A DNA stretch of 64,000 nucleotides from Rhodobacterales bacterium (GTDB lineage Bacteria; Pseudomonadota; Alphaproteobacteria; Rhodobacterales; Rhodobacteraceae): contig PDRW01000025.1 of the NCBI GenBank assembly GCA_002746935.1, forward strand, positions 1 through 64,000. The letters run 5' to 3'. Under the pieces are notes generated by a model. That model saw nothing but the letters and a program-made list of their open reading frames with translations. It did no database searches and had not been told where the DNA came from. Of this stretch, positions 42,749 to 51,078 are shown in pieces (positions within the stretch are counted from its first letter, which is position 1; the number at the start of each line of letters is the position of its first letter). Both the position numbers and the translations under genes were made by a program.

Positions 42749-43696
42749 TCAGCTCCGGAAGCCTTTCTCGATCCGGTCGAGCGTTTCCATCGCCGGCAAC
42801 ACCTGCGCCACCGACCCGTTGGGCTCGCGGCCTTCGCGGATCGCCGCCACGAACTCACGGTCGATCAGCTCGATGCCGTTGTTCGACACCGCCACGTCCG
42901 ACAGATCAATCTGGTTTTCGCGCCCGTCGAACAGATCGTCATAGCGGGCGATATAGGTGCCATTGTCGCAGATATACCGGAAGAACGTGCCCAGCGGCCC
43001 GTCATTGTTGAACGACAGGCTGAGGGTGCAGATCGCCCCCGAGGGGGTCTTCATGCCGATCGCCATGTCCATGGCGATGCCGAGATCGGGATGCGCCGGG
43101 CCCTGAAGTCCGAACGCCTCCGAGACGCTTTCGCCAGTCTGATATTGGAACAGGTCCACCGTGTGGCAGGCGTGGTGCCACAGCAGATGGTCGGTCCAGC
43201 TGCGCGGCTCGCCCTTGGCGTTGGTGTTGGTGCGGCGGAAGAAATAGGTCTGCACATCCATCTGCTGGAGCTTGAGCTCGCCCGCCGCGATCCGGTTGTG
43301 GATCCACTGATGCGACGGGTTGAAGCGGCGCACCTGACCCGCCATCGCCACCAGCCCTGTCTCTTCCTGCTTCGCCACGATGCGGCGCGAATCCGCGAGC
43401 GAATCCGCCATCGGGATTTCCACCAGCACATGTTTGCCCGCCGCCATGCAGGCGATCGCCTGCTCGGCATGCATCTGGGTCGGGGTCGAGAGGATCACCG
43501 CGTCGACATCCTCGCGGGCGAGGCAGTCTTCGAGCGTGGTGCCGGCATGGGCGATGCCGCGTTCGGCGGCCAGTGCCTCGATCTTCTCCTTCGTCGGCCC
43601 CATGACGGAGGTGACCTCCACCCCCTCGATCCGGGCGAGGGCGTCGAGATGTTTGAGGCCGAAGGCGCCGTAGGCACCGGCTACGCAGATACGCAT
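42749..43696 (-). CDS. ligC: 4-carboxy-2-hydroxymuconate-6-semialdehyde dehydrogenase
   Basis: 315 residues of the Gfo/Idh/MocA oxidoreductase family. MRICVAGAYGAFGLKHLDAL is the NAD(P) site and VEIPMADS replaces the usual EKP. WHHACHTVDLFQYQTGE matches LigC, which oxidises the hemiacetal of the protocatechuate 4,5-cleavage product to 2-pyrone-4,6-dicarboxylate. The context (ligAB, ligI, pobA on the other side of the LysR gene) makes this firm. Start at ATG 43696. Same strand as the regulator gene and about 240 bases after it. Confidence 0.9.
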   Translation of the reverse strand: MRICVAGAYGAFGLKHLDALARIEGVEVTSVMGPTKEKIEALAAERGIAHAGTTLEDCLAREDVDAVILSTPTQMHAEQAIACMAAGKHVLVEIPMADSLADSRRIVAKQEETGLVAMAGQVRRFNPSHQWIHNRIAAGELKLQQMDVQTYFFRRTNTNAKGEPRSWTDHLLWHHACHTVDLFQYQTGESVSEAFGLQGPAHPDLGIAMDMAIGMKTPSGAICTLSLSFNNDGPLGTFFRYICDNGTYIARYDDLFDGRENQIDLSDVAVSNNGIELIDREFVAAIREGREPNGSVAQVLPAMETLDRIEKGFRS

Positions 43697-43934
43697 GAAA
43701 TGTCTCCTCAGATCAGGGTCGGGGGCCGTTGCGGCCGTGGGTCTTGTTGCGGGTTTCGTTACGCCGGGGCGGGCGCTTGAGGTGTTTTCGCCGGGCGCCG
43801 CGCCCATGACAAGTCGGAATGCGGCTGTCGCATCCGGGTTTCCTTCAGAGCTAGGGGGCGGAGGCGGCGAGGGGAAATCGAAACCGCCGCCGGGCTATTG
43901 GTTTTGCCTGTAGGTGGGGTCGGACCGCCCCTTG

Positions 43935-45158
43935 TTACGCCCCCGCCGCCGCCCGCAGGAGGTCGAGAAACCGCGCCTGTGTCGGCGTCGGTATCCAGCC
44001 CGCCCGCATGGTCAGCCCGATCGGCCGCGCCGAGCCCGGCAGCGGCAGATCGAGCGGCTGCATCAGCCCCTGCGCCACCTCCACCGCCGCCTGTCGCGGC
44101 GACATCAGCGTAAGATACGGCCCCCGGGTGAGCAGCCCGCGCACCAGCACCATCGACGAAGTCACCACCGACACCGGGCTTTGCGCGAGCTCACCGATCC
44201 GCAGGCTGCGGTAGAGATAGGCCCCGGCGGGCGTGTCCTTCGGGCCGGCGATCCAGGGGTAGTGCAGCGTGTCTTCGAGCCGCAGCCCGGTGCGCCGGGC
44301 GAGCGGATGCCCGGGGCCCGCCATCACCGCCAGCCGGTCGTCGAACAGCGCCTCCTGCACCACGTCCTCGGCGGGGGGCGGGTCGCGCAGCGCGCCGACC
44401 AGAAGATCGAGTTCGCCGTAACGCAGGCTGCGCAGAAGCTCGCCGAACGGCGCGTCGGTGAAGCGGAGCTGCACCCCCGCGGCCTCCCGCAACAGCGCAT
44501 CACAGGCGGCGGGCAGGATCTCGCTGCGCGACAGCGGCAGCGAGCCCACGCGGATGCGGGTCGCATCCGCGCCCGCGAGCCGGGTAAGCTCGTCAAGCCC
44601 TTGCCCGAGTTCCGCCGCCGCGAGTTTCACCGCGCGGGCAAAGGCCTCGGCGGCCGGGGTGAGGTCGACACCCTTGCGGGCGGGGGCGAACAGCGTCAGC
44701 CCCGCGAGGCGCTCCAGATCGCGCGCGGCGCGGTGAACCGAGGGTTGCGCGAGGCCAAGCGCGCGCGCGGCGAGGCTGAAACTGCCCGCGTCGCGCACCG
44801 CGATCAGCGCCCGCAGCTGCGCCGCGGTTGCGCGCAGGTGGAAATCCGCAACCGGTTTCGTCTCACCGCGCGGCTCTCCGCGCCCCGCCAGCCGCAACGC
44901 CCGCCCGGCGCCTTCGGCGAGGTGGCCGAACATCCGCCGCACCCGGGCAAGCAGCACCGCGCCTTCGGCGGTGGGAAACATGCCCCCGGGGCCCCGGGTG
45001 AACAGCGCCGCGCCGAAGCGCCGTTCGAGCCCCGAGATCGCCTGGGTCACCGCCGGCTGGCTGAGGTGAACCCGGTGCGCCGCGGCGCTGATACCGCCCG
45101 CATCCGCAACGTCGATGAACGCACGAAGATGTCTCAGATTAGGGAATTCCAATGTCAT
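43935..45158 (-). CDS. LysR-family regulator with two tandem HTH domains
   Basis: 407 residues, about 100 longer than ordinary LysR proteins. A first helix-turn-helix covers about 7-66 (GGISAAAHRVHLSQPAVTQA) and a second about 110-172 (GSFSLAARALGLAQPSVHRA), each with the LysR N-terminal pattern; the effector-binding domain follows (about 190-400). It is divergent from galB and lies between galB and ligC, the expected place for the activator of the protocatechuate genes. The inducer is probably a pathway intermediate, by analogy with LigR-type regulators. Confidence 0.88.
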   Translation of the reverse strand: MTLEFPNLRHLRAFIDVADAGGISAAAHRVHLSQPAVTQAISGLERRFGAALFTRGPGGMFPTAEGAVLLARVRRMFGHLAEGAGRALRLAGRGEPRGETKPVADFHLRATAAQLRALIAVRDAGSFSLAARALGLAQPSVHRAARDLERLAGLTLFAPARKGVDLTPAAEAFARAVKLAAAELGQGLDELTRLAGADATRIRVGSLPLSRSEILPAACDALLREAAGVQLRFTDAPFGELLRSLRYGELDLLVGALRDPPPAEDVVQEALFDDRLAVMAGPGHPLARRTGLRLEDTLHYPWIAGPKDTPAGAYLYRSLRIGELAQSPVSVVTSSMVLVRGLLTRGPYLTLMSPRQAAVEVAQGLMQPLDLPLPGSARPIGLTMRAGWIPTPTQARFLDLLRAAAGA

Positions 45159-45344
45159 TGCACGGCCTGTATCCAGCTTCGCCTGTGCGAGCGCAGGCTC
45201 GCCATAGCAATAATTTATGATCGGGGGGAGGGATTCAAATGGTCCCCTGCGGGGTTCGGGGCTAAGCCCAAAACAACCCGGAGAAACCCCGGCCGACCGA
45301 ACAGGTCAGGGAAGCGGCCCCAAACGACCCCAAGGGAGACACAT
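45159..45344. promoter_or_regulatory. Divergent LysR/galB control region
   Basis: 186 bases between the divergent regulator and galB. Overlapping inverted repeats GCCTG...CAGGC (45181-45198) and GCGAG...CTCGC (45187-45202) are followed by the A/T-rich TAATAATTTATGAT-like patch (45206-45222), a candidate LysR operator next to a -10 region. AAGGGAGACA is the galB ribosome-binding site. Confidence 0.55.
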
Positions 45345-46082
45345 ATGTCCGACCGCAAGACCGCATTGGTCATTTCCGCCCATTCCGCCGATTTCGTCTG
45401 GCGCGCCGGCGGCGCCATCGCGCTGCACGCGGCCAAAGGCTACGAGGTGACCGTGGTCTGCCTCAGCTACGGCGAACGCGGCGAAAGCGCGAAATTGTGG
45501 AAGCAGGAGGGGATGACGCTGGAGCGGGTCAAGGCGGCGCGGCGCGAAGAGGCCGAAAACGCCGCCCGGGCGCTGGGCGTCAGCGACATCCGCTTTCTCG
45601 ACCGGGGCGATTATCCGCTCGATCTTGGCCGCGAGACCCTCGACATGATGGTCGACATCATCCGCGAGGTGCAGCCGACCTTCATGTTTTCGCATTCGAA
45701 ATGGGATCCATACAACACCGACCACATGCGCACCACCGACTTTGTGCTGGAAGCCCGCATGGTGGCGCAGGCCTGGGGGCACAACCCGGGCCAGAAGGTG
45801 CTGGGCGCGCCGCAGCTTTACCTGTTCGAGCCGCACCAGACCGAACAGATGGGCTGGAAGCCCAATGTGTTTCTCGACATCACCCCGGTCTGGGACAAGA
45901 AATGGGCCGCGATCCAGTGCATGCAGGGGCAGGAACATCTGTGGCATTTCTACGAGAATGTCGCCGAAAACCGCGCCAACCATTACCGCCGCAATTCGGG
46001 CGGCATGGCGGGCGGGAAGCCCGCGAAATACGCCGAAGGGTTCGAGGCGGTGTTCCCGCGGACGGTCGAGGAGCTGGAGTGA
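45345..46082 (+). CDS. galB: 4-oxalomesaconate hydratase, PIG-L/LmbE type
   Basis: 245 residues of the PIG-L deacetylase-like family. [19 protein letters not shown] carries the metal-binding motif, and [20 protein letters not shown] the second metal His segment. Pseudomonas GalB, a zinc-type PIG-L-family protein, hydrates 4-oxalomesaconate; Sphingobium uses the unrelated amidohydrolase LigJ instead. The direct coupling to ligK (one-base overlap TGATG) supports the hydratase role. First gene of galB-ligK-galD-ligI-ligA-ligB. Confidence 0.88.
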   Translation: MSDRKTALVISAHSADFVWRAGGAIALHAAKGYEVTVVCLSYGERGESAKLWKQEGMTLERVKAARREEAENAARALGVSDIRFLDRGDYPLDLGRETLDMMVDIIREVQPTFMFSHSKWDPYNTDHMRTTDFVLEARMVAQAWGHNPGQKVLGAPQLYLFEPHQTEQMGWKPNVFLDITPVWDKKWAAIQCMQGQEHLWHFYENVAENRANHYRRNSGGMAGGKPAKYAEGFEAVFPRTVEELE

Positions 46083-46774
46083 TGCGGATCGAGCCGGGCA
46101 CCACGGGGGTCGTGGTTCAACAGATCGGGCGGGCGCCGCAAGAGGTGGTCGACGGGCTTGCGGAGATGGGCTGTGCGACGGTGCATGAGGCGCAGGGGCG
46201 CAAGGGGTTGCTGGCGAGCTACATGCGGCCGGTCTGGCCCGGCGCGCGGGTGGCGGGGTCGGCGCTGACGATCCTGAGCCCGCCTGCGGACAACTGGATG
46301 GTCCATGTGGCGATCGAACAGATCGAGGCGGGCGACATCATGGTGCTTGGCACCACCTCGCCGTCGGATGCGGGCTACTTCGGCGATCTGCTGGCGACTT
46401 CGGCGATGGTGAAGGGTTGCCGCGGGCTGGTGATCGACGCCGGGGTGCGCGATGTGGCGGATCTGGCGGAGATGCGGTTTCCGGTGTGGTCGAAAGCGGT
46501 GGGCGCGCAGGGGACGATCAAGGAGACGCTCGGTTCGGTCAATGTGCCGGTGGTCTGTGCGGGCGAGCTGGTCAATCCCGGCGATGTGATCGTGGCCGAT
46601 GATGACGGGGTGGTCTGCGTGCGCCGCGAAGAGGCTGTGGCGGTGCTGGAGAAGGCGCGCGCCCGGGTGGCGGATGAGGAGGCGAAGCGAGCGCGGTTTG
46701 CGGCCGGGGAGTTGGGGCTCGACATTTACGGGATGCGCGAGCGGCTGGCGGCGAAGGGGTTGAAATATATCTGA
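46082..46774 (+). CDS. ligK: 4-carboxy-4-hydroxy-2-oxoadipate aldolase
   Basis: 230 residues of the RraA-like class II aldolase family. [37 protein letters not shown] (Arg and Asp of the pyruvate/metal site) and [16 protein letters not shown] are typical of HMG/CHA aldolases. It cleaves the last pathway intermediate to pyruvate and oxaloacetate. Overlaps galB by one base. A copy of the recurrent element separates it from galD. Confidence 0.92.
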   Translation: MRIEPGTTGVVVQQIGRAPQEVVDGLAEMGCATVHEAQGRKGLLASYMRPVWPGARVAGSALTILSPPADNWMVHVAIEQIEAGDIMVLGTTSPSDAGYFGDLLATSAMVKGCRGLVIDAGVRDVADLAEMRFPVWSKAVGAQGTIKETLGSVNVPVVCAGELVNPGDVIVADDDGVVCVRREEAVAVLEKARARVADEEAKRARFAAGELGLDIYGMRERLAAKGLKYI

Positions 46775-46830
46775 GGGGGCGGTGGGGGGCGACCCGGACC
46801 ACACCATTGCCGGGGGGCCAGCCCCCCGGA

Positions 46831-46866
46831 CCCCCCGAGGTATTTCTGGAACAAAGGAAGGACAAG
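46831..46866 (+). repeat. GAGTATTTG-type element, copy d, overlapping the galD ribosome-binding site
   Basis: CCCCCCGAGGTATTTCTGGA followed by ACAAAGGAAGG, after a GGGGGGCCAGCCCCCC hairpin (46812-46827), 57 bases past the ligK stop. The purine tail AAAGGAAGG is at ribosome-binding distance from the TTG start of galD. Confidence 0.75.
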
Positions 46867-46869
46867 GCC

Positions 46870-47928
46870 TTGGCTGAAGCTGTGCGGGCGATGTGGATGC
46901 GGGGCGGAACGTCGAAGGGCGGGTATTTTCTGGCCTCCGACCTTCCGGCGGAGGCGGGTGCGCGGGATGCGTTTCTGCTGCGGGTGATGGGGTCGCCCGA
47001 TGTGCGTCAGATCGACGGCATGGGCGGGGCCGATCCGCTGACGTCCAAGGTGGCGGTGGTGAAGCGCTCGGCGCGTCCCGGGGTCGATGTGGATTATCTG
47101 TTCCTTCAGGTGTTCGTCGACCGGGCGCTGGTGTCGGACGCGCAGAATTGCGGCAATATTCTTGCGGGCGTCGGGCCTTTTGCCATCGAGCGCGGGCTGG
47201 TGCCGGTGGCGGGCGAGGTGACGCGGGTGGCGATCCATATGGAGAACACCGGACAGGTGGCGGTGGCGGAGGTGGCCACCCCCGGTGGCGCGGTGTGCTA
47301 CAGCGGTGACGCGCGGATTGACGGCGTGCCGGGCACGGCCGCGCCGGTGCCGCTGGAGTTTCGCGACACCGCGGGGAGTTCCTGCGGGGCGCTGTTGCCG
47401 ACGGGGCATGCGGTGGATCTGGTCGGGGGCGTCGAGGCGACGCTGATCGACAACGGCATGCCCTGCGTGGTGCTGCGGGCGGCGGATCTCGGGATTGCGG
47501 GCGACGAAAGCCCGGAGGTGCTGGAGGCCAATGTGGGCCTGCGGGAGAAGCTGGAGGCGATCCGGCTTGAGGCCGGGCTGCTGATGAACCTCGGCGATGT
47601 GGCCGAAAAATCGGTGCCGAAGCTGACCATGGTGAGTGCGCCGAGGGCAGGGGGGGCGGTGGCGACCCGGACCTTCATTCCGCATCGCTGCCACAAGTCC
47701 ATCGGCGTGCTGGGGGCGGTGTCGGTCGCCACCGCCTGTCTGATCGAGGGCACGCCGGCCGCGGCGCTGGCCGAGACCGGCGCGGGCGCGACCCGCAGGC
47801 TCGCCATCGAACATCCCACCGGGGAGATGAGTGTCATCGTCCGGCTGGATGCCACCGGAACCCCGGCTTCGGCCGCCATCCTGCGCACCGCGCGCAAGCT
47901 GATGGACGGCGAGGTGTTTGGAGACTGA
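46870..47928 (+). CDS. galD: 4-oxalomesaconate tautomerase, PrpF family
   Basis: 352 residues of the PrpF/AcnD-accessory isomerase family. MWMRGGTSKGGYFLASDLP at the start, DGMGGADPLTSKVAVV, NCGNILAGVGPFAIERG and HRCHKSIGVLGAVSVATACL match GalD, which tautomerises the keto and enol forms of oxalomesaconate. I chose the TTG at 46870: it gives the family N-terminus and has AAGGAAGG eight bases upstream. The open frame extends to 46807, but that adds only repeat-derived residues. Four bases separate it from ligI. Confidence 0.9.
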   Translation: MAEAVRAMWMRGGTSKGGYFLASDLPAEAGARDAFLLRVMGSPDVRQIDGMGGADPLTSKVAVVKRSARPGVDVDYLFLQVFVDRALVSDAQNCGNILAGVGPFAIERGLVPVAGEVTRVAIHMENTGQVAVAEVATPGGAVCYSGDARIDGVPGTAAPVPLEFRDTAGSSCGALLPTGHAVDLVGGVEATLIDNGMPCVVLRAADLGIAGDESPEVLEANVGLREKLEAIRLEAGLLMNLGDVAEKSVPKLTMVSAPRAGGAVATRTFIPHRCHKSIGVLGAVSVATACLIEGTPAAALAETGAGATRRLAIEHPTGEMSVIVRLDATGTPASAAILRTARKLMDGEVFGD

Positions 47929-47931
47929 CGC

Positions 47932-48822
47932 ATGGAAAAACAGATCACCGATGCCGATTGGCTCGACTTTCACCCCGCCCCGAAACGTCCGGATTTCGTG
48001 TTGCCCGAGGGGGCGGTGGACGCGCATTGCCATGTGTTCGGGCCGCGCGAGGCCTTTCCCTTCGCGCCCGAGCGGAAATACACGCCTTGCGACGCGGGCA
48101 AGGACAAGCTCTTTGAATTGCGCGATTATCTCGGGTTTTCGCGCAATGTGATCGTGCAGGCCACCTGTCATGGCACGGACAATGCGGCGCTGGTGGATGC
48201 CTGCCGGGCCGGCGGCGCGCGGGCGCGCGGTGTGGCTTCGGTGCGCCATGACATCAGCCGCGACGCGCTTGCGGAGATGGATTCCGCCGGGGTGCGCGGG
48301 GTGCGGTTCAACTTCGTGCGCCGTCTGGTGGAAGCGACACCGCGGGCGCATTTCGTCGAGGTGGCGGAGCGGATTCAGGAGTTCGGCTGGTCGATCGTGG
48401 TCTATTTCGAGGCCGCCGATCTTGCGGGGCTGGCGCCCTTCCTCGCCGGGCTGCCGGGCATCGTCGTGGTCGACCATATGGGCCGGCCCGACATTGCCAA
48501 AGGTGTGGAGCATGAGGATTTCGGCGCTTTCATCCGGCTGATGCAGGACAACCCGCATATCTGGACCAAGGTCACCTGTCCGGAGCGGCTGTCGGTGGCG
48601 GGGCCGCCGGGTTACGGTGATGTGGTGCCCTTTGCGGCGAGGATCGTCGAACTGTTCCCCGACCGGGTGCTCTGGGGCACCGACTGGCCGCATCCCAACA
48701 TGACATCCCACATGCCCGACGACGGAAACCTCGTCGATTTCATCCCGCGCATCGCGCCTGACGCAGAGGTGCGGCGCAAATTGCTCGTGGACAACCCGAT
48801 GCGGCTCTACTGGGCCAGATGA
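47932..48822 (+). CDS. ligI: 2-pyrone-4,6-dicarboxylate hydrolase
   Basis: 296 residues of the amidohydrolase superfamily. VDAHCHVFGPREAFPFAPER holds the first HxH, FVRRL the substrate Arg segment, VVDHMGRPD the second His and LWGTDWPHPNM the catalytic Asp. LigI opens the lactone of 2-pyrone-4,6-dicarboxylate to 4-oxalomesaconate without needing a metal. Its end overlaps an ATG upstream of ligA, so the two are closely linked. Confidence 0.94.
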   Translation: MEKQITDADWLDFHPAPKRPDFVLPEGAVDAHCHVFGPREAFPFAPERKYTPCDAGKDKLFELRDYLGFSRNVIVQATCHGTDNAALVDACRAGGARARGVASVRHDISRDALAEMDSAGVRGVRFNFVRRLVEATPRAHFVEVAERIQEFGWSIVVYFEAADLAGLAPFLAGLPGIVVVDHMGRPDIAKGVEHEDFGAFIRLMQDNPHIWTKVTCPERLSVAGPPGYGDVVPFAARIVELFPDRVLWGTDWPHPNMTSHMPDDGNLVDFIPRIAPDAEVRRKLLVDNPMRLYWAR

Positions 48823-48839
48823 CAGCGGAGGAAACAGAC

Positions 48840-49199
48840 ATGGCTGACATGCCAGGCTTCGACTACCATATCGACATTCCCGGAACCACGCTCTTCGACG
48901 GCAAGCAGGCCATGAAAGGCTATGCGCTGAACAAGATGTGTTATTCCTTCAACGCCCAGGCGGCGCGCGATGCCTTTGTGGCCGATGCCGAAGCCTATAT
49001 GGAAAAATTCGGCCTCAACGAAGCGCAGAAACAGGCGGTCCGCGACCGTGATGTGCTCGGGATGATCGAGGCGGGAGGGAATATCTATTACCTCGCCAAG
49101 CTCGCCGGGATCTTCAAGCTCGGGGTGCAGGACGTGGGCGGCATGCAGACCGGCATGACCACCGAGGAATTCCAGGACTTCCTCAAGAGCCAGGCATAG
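48840..49199 (+). CDS. ligA: Protocatechuate 4,5-dioxygenase alpha subunit
   Basis: 119 residues. FDYHIDIPGTTLFDGKQAMK and GYALNKMCYSFN, then a helical body with DRDVLGMIEAGGNIYYLAKL, match the small subunit of class III extradiol protocatechuate dioxygenase, which closes the active site over the beta subunit. The ATG at 48840 is preceded by GGAGGAAACAGAC; an earlier ATG at 48819 overlaps ligI but has a poor binding site. Nine bases separate it from ligB. Confidence 0.95.
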   Translation: MADMPGFDYHIDIPGTTLFDGKQAMKGYALNKMCYSFNAQAARDAFVADAEAYMEKFGLNEAQKQAVRDRDVLGMIEAGGNIYYLAKLAGIFKLGVQDVGGMQTGMTTEEFQDFLKSQA

Positions 49200-49208
49200 G
49201 GGGGTATC

Positions 49209-50054
49209 ATGGCGCAGATTATCGGTGGCATCGCTACATCACACATTCCCGCAATCGGCAATGCGATCCAGAAAGGCTTGCAGGAAGATCCGTATTGGAA
49301 GCCGTTTTTCGAGGGCTACCCGCCGATCCATGCCTGGATCGCCGAGCACAGGCCCGATTATGTGATCAATATCTACAATGACCACGGGCTCGGTTTCTTT
49401 CTCGACAAGATGCCCACCTTCGCGATCGGGGCGGCGCATGAATACCGCAACGAGGACGAAGGCTGGGGGCTGCCCGCGCTCGATCCGTTCCCCGGCGCGC
49501 CGGAGCTCAGCTGGCATATCATCGAGAGCATGGTGGCGGATGAGTTCGACATCACCTCCTGTCAGGAGCTGGCGGTGGATCATGGGTTCGTGGTGCCGAT
49601 GCAGCTGTTCTGGCCGGGGGCGCCGCATCATCCCGACATGCCGAAGACCGTGCCGGTCAGCGCCAATACGGTGCAGCACCCGATCCCGACGGTGAAACGC
49701 GCGCTCGCCTTCGGCCGCGCCCTGCGACATGCGCTGCTGAGCTTCCCGGAGGACGCGAAGATCGTGGTGCTCGGGACCGGCGGGCTGTCGCATCAGCTCG
49801 AGGGGCAGCGGGCCGGGTTCATCAACAAGGAGTTTGACCGCTATTGCATGGAGCATATCGTCCATGACCCGGATGTGCTGACGAAGATCACCCGCCAGCA
49901 ACTGGTGGAGAAGGCCGGGGCCCAGGGGACGGAATTTCTGATGTGGATGATGATGCGCGGGGCGCTCGGCAACAAGGTGACCGAGGTGACGCGGAATTAT
50001 CACATCCCGGTGTCGAATACCGCGGCGGGCACCATGCTTCTCGAGTGTGGCTGA
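49209..50054 (+). CDS. ligB: Protocatechuate 4,5-dioxygenase beta subunit
   Basis: 281 residues. Iron ligands and acid/base residues are recognisable: His in ATSHIPAIGNA, His in NIYNDHGLGFF, His in TGGLSHQLEG (proton donor) and Glu in GTEFLMWMMM. It cleaves protocatechuate between carbons 4 and 5 to 4-carboxy-2-hydroxymuconate semialdehyde. Last gene of the operon; a G/C hairpin and element copy e follow before the convergent AraC gene. Confidence 0.96.
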   Translation: MAQIIGGIATSHIPAIGNAIQKGLQEDPYWKPFFEGYPPIHAWIAEHRPDYVINIYNDHGLGFFLDKMPTFAIGAAHEYRNEDEGWGLPALDPFPGAPELSWHIIESMVADEFDITSCQELAVDHGFVVPMQLFWPGAPHHPDMPKTVPVSANTVQHPIPTVKRALAFGRALRHALLSFPEDAKIVVLGTGGLSHQLEGQRAGFINKEFDRYCMEHIVHDPDVLTKITRQQLVEKAGAQGTEFLMWMMMRGALGNKVTEVTRNYHIPVSNTAAGTMLLECG

Positions 50055-50062
50055 GGCCGCTG

Positions 50063-50120
50063 CCCGGGGGGGTTCACACCCCCGGGACCCCCGTGGAGTA
50101 TTTCACCCAGGAAAAAGGGG
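50063..50120 (+). repeat. G/C hairpin plus GAGTATTTG-type element, copy e
   Basis: CCCGGGGG (50063-50070) pairs with CCCCCGGG (50079-50086), then GGAGTATTTCACCCAGGAAA with an AAGGGG end up to 50120. It starts eight bases after the ligB stop and ends just before the stop of the convergent AraC gene. No T-run, so any terminator role is uncertain. Confidence 0.75.
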
Positions 50121-50124
50121 CGGG

Positions 50125-50976
50125 TCAGGCGCTGGCTTCGGATTTTCGGCGGAACCCGGTGGGGGAGAGGCCGGTGGCGCGGCGGAACACGCGGGAGAAA
50201 TGCGCCGGGTCTTCATAGCCGAGCCCGTAGGCGATCTGGGCGACGGAGAGGGTCGAATAGGCGAGCTGGCGGCGGGCCTCGCGGATGATGCGCTCGCGGA
50301 TCACTTCGGTGGCCGGGCGTCCGGTGGCGGCGCGCATCACCCGGGTGAGATGGGTCGGGGTGACGCCGAGGCGGGCGGCATAGGTCGAGACCGGCAGGTG
50401 CTCGGCGTAATGGGCGTCGACCAGGGTTTCGAAACGGCGTTGCAGGGTGTTTTCGGTGGCGGCGGCGCCGGGGAGGCCGGCTTCGGCGATGGCGCGGGCG
50501 ACAAGACCGGCGAGAAGCGCTGTGCGGGCGCGCAGCTCATGGGCGCGGCCGAAGGCACGGCCGTCGAAAGCGGCGAAGATCGCGCGGATGGTGGCGGCGA
50601 TCTCGTCGGTGCTGTCGAAGACATGGGGACGCGCCAGCATCGGCCGCAGGCCTTCGCCCTCGGCGAGGCCTTCGTCGAGCACCTCCACCGGGATCGTCAC
50701 CACCCAGCCTTCGGTGCCCGGGGTGAAGCTGAACCCGTGCACGCAGCCGGCCGGCACATTGGCCACATGGCCGCGCGCGAGCGCCCGGGTCTCGCCGTCG
50801 AGCGTCGCCCGGCCACCGCCTTCGGCCACCGCCAGAACCTGATGCAGACGCGCGTGACGATGGGGGACGAATTCCCAGTCGTGCCGCAGCGACCGGGTGG
50901 CGATTTCCTCGCAATGGACCACGTCGGGCAGGTCGTCCGATTCGCCGAACAGGTTGTAGCTCTCGATCCGTTTCAT
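50125..50976 (-). CDS. pobR: AraC-family regulator, PobR/PobC type
   Basis: 283 residues from ATG 50976 (an in-frame ATG 36 bases upstream is possible; neither has a clear binding site). KRIESYNLFGE is the N-terminal word typical of AraC-type 4-hydroxybenzoate regulators. A cupin-like effector domain (HRHARLHQVLAVAEGGG) is followed by two C-terminal helix-turn-helices, ending SVAQIAYGLGYEDPAHFSRVFRRATGLSP. Divergent from pobA with a 102-base gap, so activation of pobA by 4-hydroxybenzoate is likely. Confidence 0.87.
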   Translation of the reverse strand: MKRIESYNLFGESDDLPDVVHCEEIATRSLRHDWEFVPHRHARLHQVLAVAEGGGRATLDGETRALARGHVANVPAGCVHGFSFTPGTEGWVVTIPVEVLDEGLAEGEGLRPMLARPHVFDSTDEIAATIRAIFAAFDGRAFGRAHELRARTALLAGLVARAIAEAGLPGAAATENTLQRRFETLVDAHYAEHLPVSTYAARLGVTPTHLTRVMRAATGRPATEVIRERIIREARRQLAYSTLSVAQIAYGLGYEDPAHFSRVFRRATGLSPTGFRRKSEASA

Positions 50977-51078
50977 GTTCGATCGGTACAGGCGGCTGTG
51001 GTTTTGGTCCATTCAAACAGGGGGGATCGGCCGCGATAGTGGCACAGATTCTGCATATACGCGAACGGGAGGCGTTGC

